Source: Asterias amurensis (lineage: Eukaryota > Echinodermata > Asteroidea > Forcipulatida > Asteriidae). From it: a DNA stretch of 64,000 nucleotides. The stretch's first letter is position 1; each line of letters starts with the position of its first letter. A program made the translations under genes and the position numbers. The notes beneath the pieces were generated by a model, which did no database searches, had not been told where the DNA came from, and worked only from the letters and a program-made list of their open reading frames with translations. The stretch spans positions 12,514,261 through 12,578,260 of the forward strand of contig NC_092656.1 in the NCBI RefSeq assembly GCF_032118995.1. The letters run 5' to 3'. This document shows, in pieces, positions 33,093 through 44,962 of the stretch.

Positions 33093-33872
33093 CAGTGTCA
33101 TCATTCCGCCATTCTTCTCTGTGTCAGCAGTGAGCTTCCATAGCTCCAATGCCTTATCAACCCCAACGGCGTTCACAACACGCATAATAAGTTCTCTCTT
33201 GCTCTCTTGAAGACTGAACGCGATCTTGCCGGCAATTTCTTGCTTGCTCAATGATGGGCAGATAGAAATAAACTTCATGGAGGATGAGTAGTCGGATTTT
33301 GGGCGACTCCCAAGTCTGGCCTTTGCAGTCTTTCTGCGGCCCGAGTCCCTTTCCCCTAGTCGCTGATGTGCACTGGCAAGCCAGATATCATCAGAAGTTT
33401 CCCCGACACCATGTTTTAGCTCTCGTTCCCCGAGGGACTCATTCTTGGTGATAGGGGGCGCTCCAAGGTTGCCTCTCTTCGTGCTGTTCTGACCCATTTT
33501 GTAGTCATAACTCTCTATGTCGCGGCTGCGAGACAGCTCCATGTTAAAGCCGTCCATCTCTCGTGCAACATGGTCTTCATTTTGTCTCTGCACCACCTCA
33601 CCCCACACGTTGTTCCTCTTCGATCTTTTGACCCCAGAACTTGGTGCGGCACTGCCAGGCGCAGCACCCATCAAACCATGTCCCCTGTCAGATTGTTCTA
33701 CTCTGTTGCCACGCTTGTCAAAACCGGACTGTTGTCCGGTCCATTTGCTCTCCGTCTGGTTGGATTGTTTTCGACGCTTCCATGGCTGATCGTCATCACT
33801 GTCACTGTTTGTGTCACTACCACTGTCGTCTGAGCTGTTTGTTGCTCGAGTCACATCTCTGTACGATGCCAT
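33093..33872 (-). CDS. PHAX: PHAX exon 1 (phosphorylated adaptor for RNA export)
   Basis: PHAX links capped U snRNA and the cap-binding complex to the exportin CRM1 for nuclear export, and also handles snoRNA trafficking in Cajal bodies. This exon gives residues 1-260: an acidic Ser/Asp N-terminus (about 10-28), basic WKRRKQ (31-36), the family signature NNVWGEVVQRQNEDHVAREM (87-106), SRSRDIESYDY (115-124), KARLGSR (184-190) and the RNA-binding domain from about 200 (ISICPSLSKQEIAGKIAFSL, KRELIMRVVNAVG, KALELWKLTADTEKNGG). ATG at 33872 is chosen because it opens the frame 10 codons before the acidic tract. Donor GTAAGG. Three exons give 397 aa, against 394 in human. Possible acceptor TTATTTTTAG just upstream of ATG suggests a 5' UTR intron; donors at 35347-35342 and 36110-36105 (minus) are candidates. 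Confidence 0.96.
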
Positions 33873-34116
33873 GCTTTGTCTAAAGCTAAAAATAACTTAC
33901 TTAGCTGGTTCCACGACCCTGGAATAAATGATAATTTATTGTTAGTGTTTAACATCAGAGCTCAAAATTTAGGATGAAAATTCACAAGAGAATTTCATCG
34001 AGGTAAATCTACATAATTAATATTATTTCATATCGAATGAAAAAGTGGTGGCGCCACACAGCACTGAAACTTTTCCCAAAATAGTACTACTAGTAGTAGT
34101 ACAGTTAGTACAGAAC

Positions 34117-34585
34117 AGCTAACTAGTATTATAACACCCCTTACAATTATTCTGCCTTTTCATTGGTTTAGAGCACGTCACATGATATGTCTAAGTTTTA
34201 CTAGACGGCAGCGGTGTGACAGTGCATCGTTTGCCGTGTTAGTGCGTCCTTTGCCGTATGATAGTCCGACGACTATCACACAGCCTGAAGTACCCAGACG
34301 TCTTTTTACCCACCTCAAACCCAATCAGTTGTGTACTTTTGTGCACATGTGTGTCTGAAACACGCATTTGAAAGTTCAGTGTTCGAAGATGATAAATAGT
34401 CTGTTGGGGTGTTATAAAACAAATATTGACTGCTTTAACTCGTGCTGTGGTTAAAAGTACGACTCCCTCCAGTCGGTGATCCCTGGACCGTTCCGGCTGC
34501 GCCTCGGAAAAATAGAAGTCTTCGGGGATCCCCTCGGGTGTCATAGTTTTAACCATAGCACTCGAAGCAGTCAAGATTTGTATAC
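34117..34585. mobile_element. Family G repeat, copy 1
   Basis: Shares, in order with 54389-54860: ATTATAACACCCC, CGTCACATGATATGTCT, TTTTACTAGACGGC, GCATCGTTTGCCGTGT, ACCCAGACGTCTTTTTACCC, and a terminal hairpin ACTCGTGCTGTGGTTAAAA...TTTTAACCATAGCACTCG. About 465 bp. Confidence 0.85.
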
Positions 34586-34646
34586 TATACTAGCTGTCAC
34601 TCAGTGTCATGACTAAGTGAGTGTAGTAATATTTTGTCTTTATTAA

Positions 34647-35030
34647 AGGCAGTGGACACTATTGGTAATTGTCAAAGACTAGCCTTCACAGTTGGTGTAT
34701 CTCAACATATTCATAAAACAACAAACCTGTGAACATTTGAGCTCAATCGATCATCTAACTTGCAAGATAGTAATGAAAGAAAAAAACTCCCCTTGTCACA
34801 CAAAGTTGTGTGCGTTCATATCAGATGGTTGATTTCGAGACCTCAAGTTCTAAAAGTAAATCTGAGGTCTCAAAATCAAATTCTCGAAAACTATGGCACT
34901 TCAGAGGGAGCCGTTTCTCACAATGTTTTATAGTACCATCAACCTCTCCCCATTACTCGTAACCAATAAAATGGTTTTATGCTAATAATTATTTTGAGTA
35001 ATTACAAACAATAGTGAGTGTCCACTGCCT
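34647..35030. mobile_element. Family A MITE with TTAA duplication
   Basis: TTAA at 34643-34646 and 35031-35034. Ends AGGCAGTGGACACTATTGG / complement. 35035-36400 holds no recognised gene; a minus-strand frame 35949-35716 lies partly in a GC-rich hairpin (AACCCTC...GAGGGTT) and has no known domain. Confidence 0.92.
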
Positions 35031-36418
35031 TTAAATTTTAGGCCTACTGAAATGCACATGCACTGTACTTGTGTAGCCTTTGTAGGACGTCAGACAGTGC
35101 CACTGTTGCCTGCAGCGGAGGAGTCCAACTTGGGCTATGTACTTGTGTTTTGTTGCATTTAATACTACTATTATTTATGTAACAATGTCCTAAAAAAAGG
35201 CTAAATTAAAGTCCCCTTAAAACAAAGTCTGAATGTAGATGCCGTTTGGTTGCATGTCCTCATGAATGAACACGAAATAATCATTATTTGGGAGTCGGAG
35301 GACACAACCCAAGGATAGTGGATACACCATGAACTAGAAAACTTACCTCATCTATTTTGGTTCGGAGTGAGAAGTAAAAGGTGCTCACTTACTTACACTT
35401 ACAACCACGTTTTTGTACTGACATTTTTTGTTATTATGACATGAACCTACGCGCCTAGACGCGGTACCCCCTAGACGTCGCAAGGTCAAAATACAACGTA
35501 CCGGTTCTCAAGCCAAAACAACCAGTCTGTGCGGGAAGCAATTTCTTTTTCTGTACCACACGCTGGCTACGGGGTCAACAGTGAAATGATCCGGGAAAGC
35601 GCCCATACCTTATGCGTGTGGGTATGGGCTCTTTTGCGGTACGGAAACAAAAATTGCGTGCGGGAACGGTACAAAGCGCGCCCTCAAGTGCTGGTAGTTC
35701 TCTGGTTTGTAATTTTTAGTCTGGTCCCCTGCCCAAAGATTCCTTGACGTCTCTTGTTAAAAATCTTAGGTCAGGTATCACCATATCACCCACGGTTAAA
35801 AATAGAGCATGACGCAACTTGTCAGGGTCGGGGGTCATCTCCAGGGAAACCATGTCTGCACGTGCTACTAGTTGCGATAACGTAACCCTCTTCCCAACGG
35901 CCGCAGGCCGGAGGGTTACGAGATTATTTTGATCGTCAATTAATGACAATCTGGTTCAACACGTATAATTTCGACAGCTAGTCACCAGATTTTCCCCCAT
36001 TTTTACCACTTTTAAAAATCATGAAACTTAATCCTCAATCAATGTCTAATGACTATCAAGTCAAAACACCTTTGAAAAAATATTTTTGAAGAAAAAGGAC
36101 AAAAACTTACCAGATCCCGGAGAGATTTCCCAGGTTTATATATTTTGAACTTGTCGCATCGCTTTGCAAACGCTTTATTTAGGCACAACGCCTGCATTGG
36201 CAATAACTGGCATAAAAACTCCTGCTACGGCCGACAGGACTGACATTACGAGTCCGTACCGAACATGAACGATATACTGTCCGAATGTTGACGACAACAC
36301 GTTCGGAACATTTCGGATAACTTCGAAAGAAGAGGAATTCCTCCTTTTTGGTCACGTGATTTTGGGTGATACCGGGTGATAAATTCGACAGAGCCTACTC
36401 GGAGATTTTTGGGTCACA

Positions 36419-36594
36419 ATCACCCGAGAACCGCTATCACAGGAGAGTCTTGGCACATTCGTTAAATCTCCCCCCAAAATGAAGGGGCGGGCTCTGCGGG
36501 AAACCTACGCACGCACATCATGTTTCCCCTCGATTTTGGGGGGAGATTTAACGAATGTGCCAAGACTCTCCTGTGATAGCGGTTCTCGGGTGAT
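36419..36594. repeat. Perfect 62-bp inverted repeat with 52-bp spacer
   Basis: 36419-36480 (ATCACCCGAGAACCGCTATC...CCCCAAAAT) and 36533-36594 are exact complements by eye. GGGTGATA motifs recur around it (36363, 36374, 36590, 36604, 36631). Confidence 0.93.
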
Positions 36595-36936
36595 AGCGGT
36601 TCGTGGTTGATAGCGCGTTGGGGGTGATAGCGCGCTCTCTTGTGACAAATCCAGGAGAGTCTTGAACCAAGACTATGCCCATGGCGGCGCCCAACACTTG
36701 CGCGCCTGGATTCGTCTATAGAAATGTATAGGTAAGTCTGCTGCCAACTAGCGTTTCAAAGTATCCCATTGTAATATATAAATAACTCTCCAATTATTCT
36801 AAAATATTAATTTGTGGTTTATATTGATAAAATATTAATTCCCATGTTTTCCGAACAGTAGGCCTACGTAAGAATGATTGACTACAACGTCATGCATGCT
36901 AATTGGAACAATGCATCTTTAGGCTAATATGAACGA

Positions 36937-37205
36937 CACTGGCACTATTGGTAATTTCTCAAAATAATTGTTATCGTAAAAACTTATTTGGTAACAAGCA
37001 ATATATGGAGATGTGATAATATAACTCCTCCTAAAGTAACTTAGTTTTCGAGAAAGAAGTAATTTCCACTAAAATATTAGAATTCTATTTCGAGACCATA
37101 GAACTAAGTGTTGAGGTCCCAACATCAAGCATCTGAAAGCACACATTTTCGTGTGACAAGGTTATTTTTGCTTTTAATTACCATTAGTGTCCAGTGTCTT
37201 TAACC
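36937..37205. mobile_element. Family A MITE, internally deleted
   Basis: Left CTGGCACTATTGGTAATT, right AATTACCATTAGTGTCCAGTG followed by TCTTTAA. About 115 bp of the right arm is missing. Confidence 0.85.
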
Positions 37206-37977
37206 GAATAGGAACGTTTTTTTTTTATCTACCAGTAAGCATACTACAGGTCACAAATTTGAAAACCAGTAAAAACTATTAATTCGAACAATGACTTTAT
37301 CATTTTATTTCAACATTTATAAAAAAAGACAAACATGCATTCAATTATTTAACTACAAATTATTTACCACTTCCCCAGTATTTTTCGCCTTTTTACACAC
37401 AAAAAGAGGAAACAAAATGCAGCAAAATGCCTGATTCTGCATGTATATTAAAATAATAATAAATACTAGGTGAAAGTGTCACAGTGGCCCTTTCCCACAA
37501 CTTATGCAAATTACACATCACACCTGCGCACTCTATTGCTACTGTGGGCAAAATGAGAGAGCATCGCGTGTTTTTGTGTGTGTGAGGTTGATGGTGGCAT
37601 GACGCATGCGCGTTTTCCCCTCTGCACATGCGCACGCGTGAAAATAATTAGCATGTTTGATGGGAAAAGGCCAATTTCAGAGGTTGAGGGCGTGTGAATC
37701 GAGCGTCTTTGGCTCAGGCTGCTTAATTTAGTACAGGGTCTGTTGGGCAATGTAGCCATAGCCGCTACCGAAGCCGTGAAATAGAAAGAAGCCACTATAG
37801 ATGTATTGCACATGACGTCACTGTCATTGACCACCGTCTTTGTTGTAAAAAACAATGAAAACGTACAAGCGTGTACACGCACTGTTACGCGTGCTCACAT
37901 TACATCATTGTGGTCAATGCAAGGGGTCTGGTTTTAGTTTTGTCAAGACTCTGGTTTCAAAAGAGATGGTTACCCAG

Positions 37978-38125
37978 ATGTTAACAGGGGGCCGACCCGT
38001 GTCATGGTCAGGCTGACCTGGGATTTGTTAGGGTGACCTCGAGGTCATACCGCCCGGAAATGGGTCTGGCTCAATGGGATTATAATCCAGATTAATTCTA
38101 GTCTGGGAGTTGTTAACAGTGGTTT
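37978..38125. repeat. Family Q repeat
   Basis: Contains TGGTCAGGCTGACCT at 38005-38019, inverted half-sites with 3-bp spacer, plus GGTGACCTCGAGGTCATACC. 38130-38985 shows A/T-runs and no gene. Confidence 0.6.
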
Positions 38126-38985
38126 TTATTTTTATTATTATTTTTTTTTTAAGTTAAAGTTTGTTTTATTACTTAAAATCTGACAAAAATGGAATCCTGC
38201 CATAGGAATAATATTTTCTCATAATGCCAAAAACAACAAAGATTCAGAAAAACAAACAATTATTTACAAATTTGAACAAAATATCCAAGTCTTTTTTTAT
38301 TTTACAGTTATTTATTAGTTTTTAAATACAATATTTCATGGCGTTGAACTTAAATGGATTGGAACGTCGCTGACTTTTATATCGGTTCATTTTGTAAAGT
38401 GATGTTCACATAATTATTATTTTGAAGAAAAAAAAAAAAAAAAAAAAATACTAAAACTTAGCATAGTAACACATGATAACACCTCGACTGCATTCTATTT
38501 AAGTACATACTCACTATGGAAGATAACAAATCAATGCAACATTTGCACGTAGCATATTAAGAAAATGCTTCCCATCAAATAAGCAAACTTTCATTTTATC
38601 TTGAACCATTCGAGGTTTTTTTTATCACGGTGACAAGCAACCCTTCTGTCTTAACCTCCAGGAAGAGCGGAAATGTTAACCAATGCGTCAGAGATCTATA
38701 AGTGTATGTAAGTTAATTCAATCAAAATCTTCAAAAGGTCAGGAAGCAGTGCGCAGGTTGACCGGGAATGGCTGACTAAGGAAATAAGGGAATTGGGGAG
38801 CGGTAACGCGTATAGACAAAAGGGGTGTGGCACACGGGTTGTGTTAATTTAAGTGTTTCAAAGCATGGGTACCCTTTTTTTTTACCCATGATTATACCCG
38901 TCTGGAAGCCACAGTACGAAAGTTTTAAATCGAAGTTCGTTGGTAATCATTTCGTTTAAAAATAAATCATGTGTTTTTTAACTGT

Positions 38986-39509
38986 TCAAAATCTTGAGCC
39001 GTAGTTAGCCGCCCTCCGCTTCCTGTAGGCGTAGAAAGCGCCACCAGCGGCAAGACCAACAACTGTGAGAACCCCAGCGAAGATACCGAACTTGGCACCG
39101 GCTGATGTGCCTTGGCCCGAGTTGACGATGAGCCCTGGGTCGCCACCGATTACGTTGGGTGAAAGTGTTGTGGATGTGTCACCAGCGTTGTTTCCCCCAG
39201 CGGCTCCGGGAACTACCACAGCACCGCCAGTGTTGGGGCTGTCAGGTGTGTCTGCCCCATCGAGTTCCGAACCGTCTGCCCCATCGTTCCCTCCAAGAGG
39301 CCCAGCGGCGTCTTCTTCGGCACTGTTTGAAGCGCTGTTTGCCCCGACATCGGCATCGACCTCGGAGAATACTGAAGACTGACCGGTCTGCTGCTGCTGG
39401 TTTAACGGGGCGCCTGCGTTTCTGTACGGCTGTTCAAATTCAGGTCTTTCTCCCTCATTGTTCCTCCTTCCTCCTATGTTGAAGAAATGCGGGAACGCCA
39501 CTGAAACAG
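38986..39509 (-). CDS. Acidic single-pass membrane protein, exon 2
   Basis: Holds residues 15-188. After the signal peptide end (AVSVAFPHFF) come a short basic/Asn segment (GGRRNNEGERPEFEQPY), a Gln run, and a long Ala/Gly/Asp/Asn/Ser ectodomain with DADVGANSASNSAEEDAAGP and GGNDGADGSELDGADTPD. One transmembrane helix follows near 153-176 (KFGIFAGVLTVVGLAAGGAF), then a 12-residue basic tail with RKRR. No Cys in the mature ectodomain and no recognisable domain. The layout (signal peptide, acidic Gly-rich ectodomain, C-terminal TM, short KR-rich tail, under 200 aa) resembles the echinoderm P16 biomineralisation proteins; this is inference from architecture, not from alignment. Acceptor TCGTTCTCGTTCCAG. 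Confidence 0.8.
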
Positions 39510-40189
39510 CTGGAACGAGAACGAGAAATAGGAACGATTTTGTTAAGAAACATTGACAACAAACAAACAAACAATTATCGAATTGGGCTTTGTATGTTTC
39601 AAAGTCAGTTTGGTCATGTTTTGGCACAAGGCGTATTCTTTTGGTGACATTACATAAAAATAATTGGTTGACACTTCTGAACGCTTCTCAAAGCCCTCTT
39701 TTTTGAGATATAGATACCTTCTGCATGGTTCCGGTCGTTTGAGATATGACCTTAATCAATAAACTATGTTCATTAATGTCTGATCCATCATGAGGCAAAG
39801 ATAATGTAAGTCAGGATCACACACTGTCAGTGCATAATTAGAGATGTCAACAGGTCAAAGGTCAAGGCTTGAGTCACCTCATATATTATTTTCAAATCTC
39901 ATGAATGATGCTGTTTAAGTGCGAATCGATTGCAAGTCTCGGACCTAATCCACGACGGCCCGAAGAAACTTTTTACACTTATAAAAATAGACACTGGGTT
40001 TAATTGAACAATTGACATGTCACCCATCGGTTAAAGAACCTAAAGGCGGGTAATTATCCGTGTCGAACCCACGACCCAGTTTTCAAGCGGCCTGTTAATT
40101 ATAAATAGCACACAATATGCGATGGTTATTTTTGGAACGAGTGGGTTTATCACGTTTTGGTTTTCTTCCAAGACTCGCTGGCGAGGCAG

Positions 40190-40235
40190 GTACCGGGCTG
40201 TGCTCTGCCGGGCTGTGCTCTGCCGGGCTGCTTTC
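40190..40235. repeat. Three 15-bp tandem units
   Basis: CCGGGCTGTGCTCTG repeated about three times in the intron of the acidic membrane-protein gene. The rest of this 2.8-kb intron shows no other strong feature. Confidence 0.85.
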
Positions 40236-42282
40236 CTGGCAAAAGGCGCACGGGCATATTTTGGGTTTCCCGTTCGGCAAATATAGACATTAAAAACCTT
40301 GTCGAGACCTGGGGAGAAATACCCAGTCTTATCCTTTCACTGACAAGAACAGCGGTGTTTTTTCATTTTTTTTATAGCCACTGTTAATTCTGCGTTCAGA
40401 GTCACCTGCCAGTGCCCATCCTACGCGCATTATTCGGTACCGTGACACCTAATAAGGGCAATACACGTCTTAGTCATGTCCCGTGATAATTTGCCAATTC
40501 CGCTAGCAATCACTTTGTATAGAAGACGTTTTTAGACTGCCACACACCGCCCGCGTGCTGGTCTGGTATCTGACCTCACGCAACATATCCTCGCTAGGGA
40601 CTTTAAGGAGGATAGGGGAGCCTGATTGCCATAGTGCTCACTGTCAAGCGGCTCAATGCTATTATTAGGTTTGTATCCATTCCCAACAGATTGCGTACAA
40701 TAATCTGAAAGGGTATACATAATGGGCTGATCTCAAAAATAGTTTCGGAAGACAAACAAGTCTTGAGGGAACCGAAATGTAATTAAGAACAACTGATAAA
40801 AGTTTTGTGTACATCCACATGTTCAACCACGAAACTTAACACGTCTTAGTCTAACAAATCTGCAGACAGAAAAAGCTCGAACAATAATTTGATTAGATCG
40901 TCAATATAGCTCGAGTCCAACTAACTTGAAATCCTGCAAATCATCCGAATAGCCGAGGAAGGGCTGGGAAGAGGAGGGGCTGGGGGTTAAACCCCCCCTC
41001 CCAAAACTGTTGGAAATGCTGCTTTAATGAAGATTTCCAAAATCTCACAGACTCCCTTTCGTTTAAAGTAGGATTTGAAAAATTGCATTGCGGCTGTACG
41101 GTGAGGTTTGCTGTAGCACCAAGTGTAAATCTCGTTTGAGTAGTGTTAGCCTATGAAGCCATGGCTAACATGCTGATCAGCGTATTACCAGCAGACTACA
41201 ATCACTTGTCGAAGCATTGGGTAATATAAATCGTGACCCGTCAATGGGTGTGGCAGGTTCAGTTTTACAGGTCAATATTCCGCAGGGAGTTCAAGTTGTC
41301 GGCAAATGTCCGTGTCAGAATATTATACAGTGCAAGTCACGCAAGGAATTGTTTTGGGACCACTTTGGTCCATGTGTGTATTAACGCGCCACGAAAACAA
41401 AACAATCGCAAAACAACCTTAAGGGGTGCCAATGTTTGAATACAAGCGAGACTTGCCAAAGTCTACTGACGGCTTTATCAAGTGGCTATGGCTAGATCGC
41501 CGCTGGCTTCTTCAATGTTGTAGCTGCAGCCACTGGCAATAGCCGTAGCCTGAGTCATGTCAGTCGAACAATGTCTATAAGAGTTTACATACATGTACAC
41601 GAACTCCAAATGCACACATCTTGATGCCAAAATATTAATATAATATGCTATAAAAGGAAGCTTGAGAAAGTATGCATCATGAGTAACACGCGTATAGAAA
41701 GTTGATTAGGAAACTGTTTAGTCGAATCGATGACATCCAACAACAGACTAGGAAGAAAGTTAAATAAATGCAAACATGTATAAGTACCCCATTACAACCT
41801 GGGTCGCTCTAGAAATGCCAAAGTGTTTCTTATAATGAGTTCATTTTATTTCTCGATGAGAATAAAGCATGAAGTACTTGAAGTCAAACACCACTATGTT
41901 GTCTTTAATTGCGGTAAGAAAATACATATTAATATTCATAACAATACACAATATTGTGAAGATGGCTGCTAAAGTATTACAATTGGTACGAGTGTGAATG
42001 GTACAGTTATTTAACTGGTGATGCATTACACTGAAGTAAATAACAATTTCATCACTGACAGATTGTTTCGCATGTTAAACCGTCAGTTACAATAGTCCAG
42101 TTTGCGGAATTAATAACAACAATCGTGTACTTGTATTCCCATCAGCTGCTGAAAGATACCAAAGTGCAACATGCTGTAGTCTCTGCTAATTCCTGGCATT
42201 TACTTCGAATGGTAAGCTTGCCAAGAAGCCGTCTTGGGCAGATGCCATTGAACTTCATCCAACAAAAGTTTAAACAACTTAC

Positions 42283-42325
42283 CGATGCATGAGAAGAAGA
42301 ATACTGACGTCTTGAGAGAAAACAT
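42283..42325 (-). CDS. Acidic single-pass membrane protein, exon 1 (signal peptide)
   Basis: ATG at 42325 then FSLKTSVFFFSCI plus one base, donor GTAAGT. Joined in phase to exon 2 this gives MFSLKTSVFFFSCIAVSVAF, a classic secretory signal with basic residue and hydrophobic core, which strongly supports the gene model. A 2.77-kb intron separates the exons. Confidence 0.82.
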
Positions 42326-42329
42326 CTCG

Positions 42330-43370
42330 CTTGTTTTGTTGAGTACCAACGGTTTATTTGGATACGAAAATTGAGTCTTGTAGACGCTTATTTGCCAGGG
42401 AGGTCTGCTGTATGGTCTCGTGTAACTGATTACTGAATCGTCTCTTCCCCCTTCCTAGTTTTATAAGCCCCCTCCCGACCGTCCTCCGACATTCATGCTC
42501 CAATTACTCATCCCTGTACCCCCACGTACGTGACTGGTTACTGGCTGGTACAGCCGTACCTCGAAGCCACGTCACGTCAAACAGCCTTTCCCTTTACGTC
42601 ACAGTCTTGGCCGAGGACGACTTTAAATAGCACATTGAGAGGTCTTTAAGGTCAAGTTTCTGAGGGCTGAATTCGAGGCTGAGCCCGGATGTTACTAATG
42701 GTAATTTGGGGCTAATCGTAATTTCGCAATAAATGTAAATGATCATGTAGTATGTAGATATGAATACAAGGAAAGAAAATCGAACGACTGCAAATGGCCG
42801 TGAAAAGTTTCACTTTAGGTTGCAGTTAAAATAATTGTTGTGATGATTGGAGCCAGTCTGTTGATATTGTTACTAGTGAAGTTTCTTGGCTGAAACGGGT
42901 TTTTAAATAAAATAAAATTGAATAACGTGGTCGGAGATGATTACGTAATTGGAACAACAGGGACAAGATAATTATTTTGATGTAACTGAATAAAATTGGC
43001 GTTCAAATAACAACGCTCCTAATATAACAGAGACATCAAAGTATTGAATAAGCCCAGCATCAACACAGATTGATGATTATTCAGCGGGGGACCGTACTGA
43101 CTCATTCTCCTTTTCTCTCTTGGTCTTACTGATTAAGCTCGGATAAGTGGTCAAATTACGAAATTGAACTACCAGGGATGGAATATATAGCGTTCACAGG
43201 GGAGGATTTGAAGAAATCGAGAGCATCCTCAACCCACCCTGAATCACTGCCATCTACAGGCGGGTACAAGCTGGCAGAAGTCGGAAGACTCAAACATTTT
43301 CCCGGAAGCAATAGTGACAAAATAGGTTAAATTTGTAGAACTGAGAAAGTTATAAATATGTGTTGATTAC
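42330..43370. other. Upstream/intergenic stretch, nothing recognised
   Basis: Contains the presumed 5' flank of the acidic membrane-protein gene on the minus strand, including an ACGTCA-type element near 42594 and TATATA-like sequence. No coding exon or repeat family was identified. Confidence 0.4.
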
Positions 43371-43378
43371 CGCTGCTG

Positions 43379-43551
43379 TTGGTTACCGCTGCTGCTGCTG
43401 GTTGTTGCTGTTGTTTCTGTTGTTGTTGCTGTTGTTTTTGTTGCTGCTACTGCTGCTGCTGTAGTTATTGCTGTTGTTGTTGTGCTGTTGTTGTTGTTCT
43501 TGTTGTTGTTCTTGCTGGTGTTATTGTTGTTGTTGTCGCTTTTGTTCTTGC

Positions 43552-43639
<88 letters not shown>

Positions 43640-43660
43640 ATTGTTGTTGTTGTTGTTCGT
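43379..43660. repeat. (GTT)n/(GCT)n microsatellite
   Basis: Imperfect CTG/GTT units grading into about 30 near-perfect TTG units at 43550-43640. The open frames in all readings (poly-Val, Cys, Leu, Thr) are artefacts. Confidence 0.97.
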
Positions 43661-43767
43661 GTAATAATGATGGTGATGATGATGTAAGTAATGAGGATGA
43701 TATTTACACTTATGATGTTGTTGTTGTTTTTGTTGTCAATGTGCTTTTGTATCTTCAACTTTTAAAG

Positions 43768-44130
43768 GGAAGGTACACGTTTGGTAATTACTCAAAACAA
43801 ATATTAACTTAAACATTGACTTAGTAACGAGCATTGTAGAGCTGTATAAAACATTGTGGGAAACGACACCCTCTGGAGTATTGTAGTTTTTGAAAAAGAG
43901 GTAAATTCTTACTAGAATAATAAAATATTTCTAGCTAAAAGTCTTTTATTCATATCTGAAAGCACACAAATTCGTCCAAGCAGTGGTGTTTTTTCTTTCA
44001 TCATTTTCTCGCAATTTCGACGACCAATTGAGCTCGAATTTTCAAAGGTTTGTTATTTTGTGATTATGATGGGATACACCAAGTGAGAACACTGGTCTTT
44101 GACAATTACCAAACGTGTACAGTGTCTTTA
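43768..44130. mobile_element. Family A MITE, subfamily A2
   Basis: AAAGGGAAGGTACACGTTTGG left, TTACCAAACGTGTACAGTG right. The centre reads TATTTCTAGCTAAAAGTCTTT, as in the 18980 copy. Confidence 0.87.
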
Positions 44131-44864
44131 AGTACGAGCTGTTCTTAGGATAACAAACCCAATACACAAATTCAACCCTTTCTCACAAAATAAATTAACG
44201 ATGTCCCGATGGATTCACGACTCATTATCAATGTGTTGTTCCCCTACTGTGGAAGGACAGGGGGATGCAAGTGACATGACGTCACATTTTAATTTTAAAT
44301 CTGGTGAAGGCGCTTCCCTTGGAAACATTTTTGGGCAACGGTAATGACCCGTACTAGCTCCTGGGTACGGACGAATTAGTTTTCCTCCAAGTTTTCGCAA
44401 GAGTTTTTACTCTCATGCTGTAAATTAAATTAGCCTTTCAGTGTTGCGGTTGTTTTACCTCAGAAATTAGTCAGCCGAATTCAGTAAAGGGTATAATATA
44501 CAGTATGTTATACAAGTAGCCATCACACTAATGCATCATTTGCTGAACTTGATAGCCTGTTGTCTGGCTGCTTATCACTCAGTTCTGATCATAACCGCTT
44601 CACGGTCAACAATGTGTACATGCCATTCTGTATAATATTTCATGTTTTTTTGTACTAACTCATATAAATTTAAGTGAGATAATCGATGAATTTACTTGCA
44701 ACCTCGTTAAGATAAAAAGTATGATCACAGTTTTACACAAAACCTACATGGTATAAAGGTTATGGAAGATAACTACCTCTAAATTGTTGCCTAAATGGCC
44801 CTACACATCACATGGGATCTACGGCTTCCCGAGCGAACGACGCATCAAGACTCGTTTGTGTATT

Positions 44865-44962
44865 GACCGGGACTCGAACCCACACTCCTCTGCTGATCAG
44901 AAGAAACACCAGACATTGAGTCATGTATTCTAATCCGCTCGGACACACACGCCATGAATCAT
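44865..44962 (-). mobile_element. tRNA-derived SINE-like unit
   Basis: On the minus strand GGCGTGTGTGTCCGAGCGGA, then GGTGTTTCTTCTGATCAG and a B box GGGTTCGAGTCCCGGTC. It shares the CTGATCAG-GAGTGTGGGTTCGA block with 48220-48310. 45000-46315 shows no gene. Confidence 0.6.

Noticed and set aside
35716-35949. Minus-strand 77-codon frame (DMVIPDLRFLTRDVKESLGR)
   Set aside because: Protein-like in composition, but lies partly on a hairpin repeat, has no recognised domain and no splice or neighbour support.
43379-43812. Poly-Cys, poly-Val and poly-Thr open frames
   Set aside because: Translations of the GTT/GCT microsatellite.
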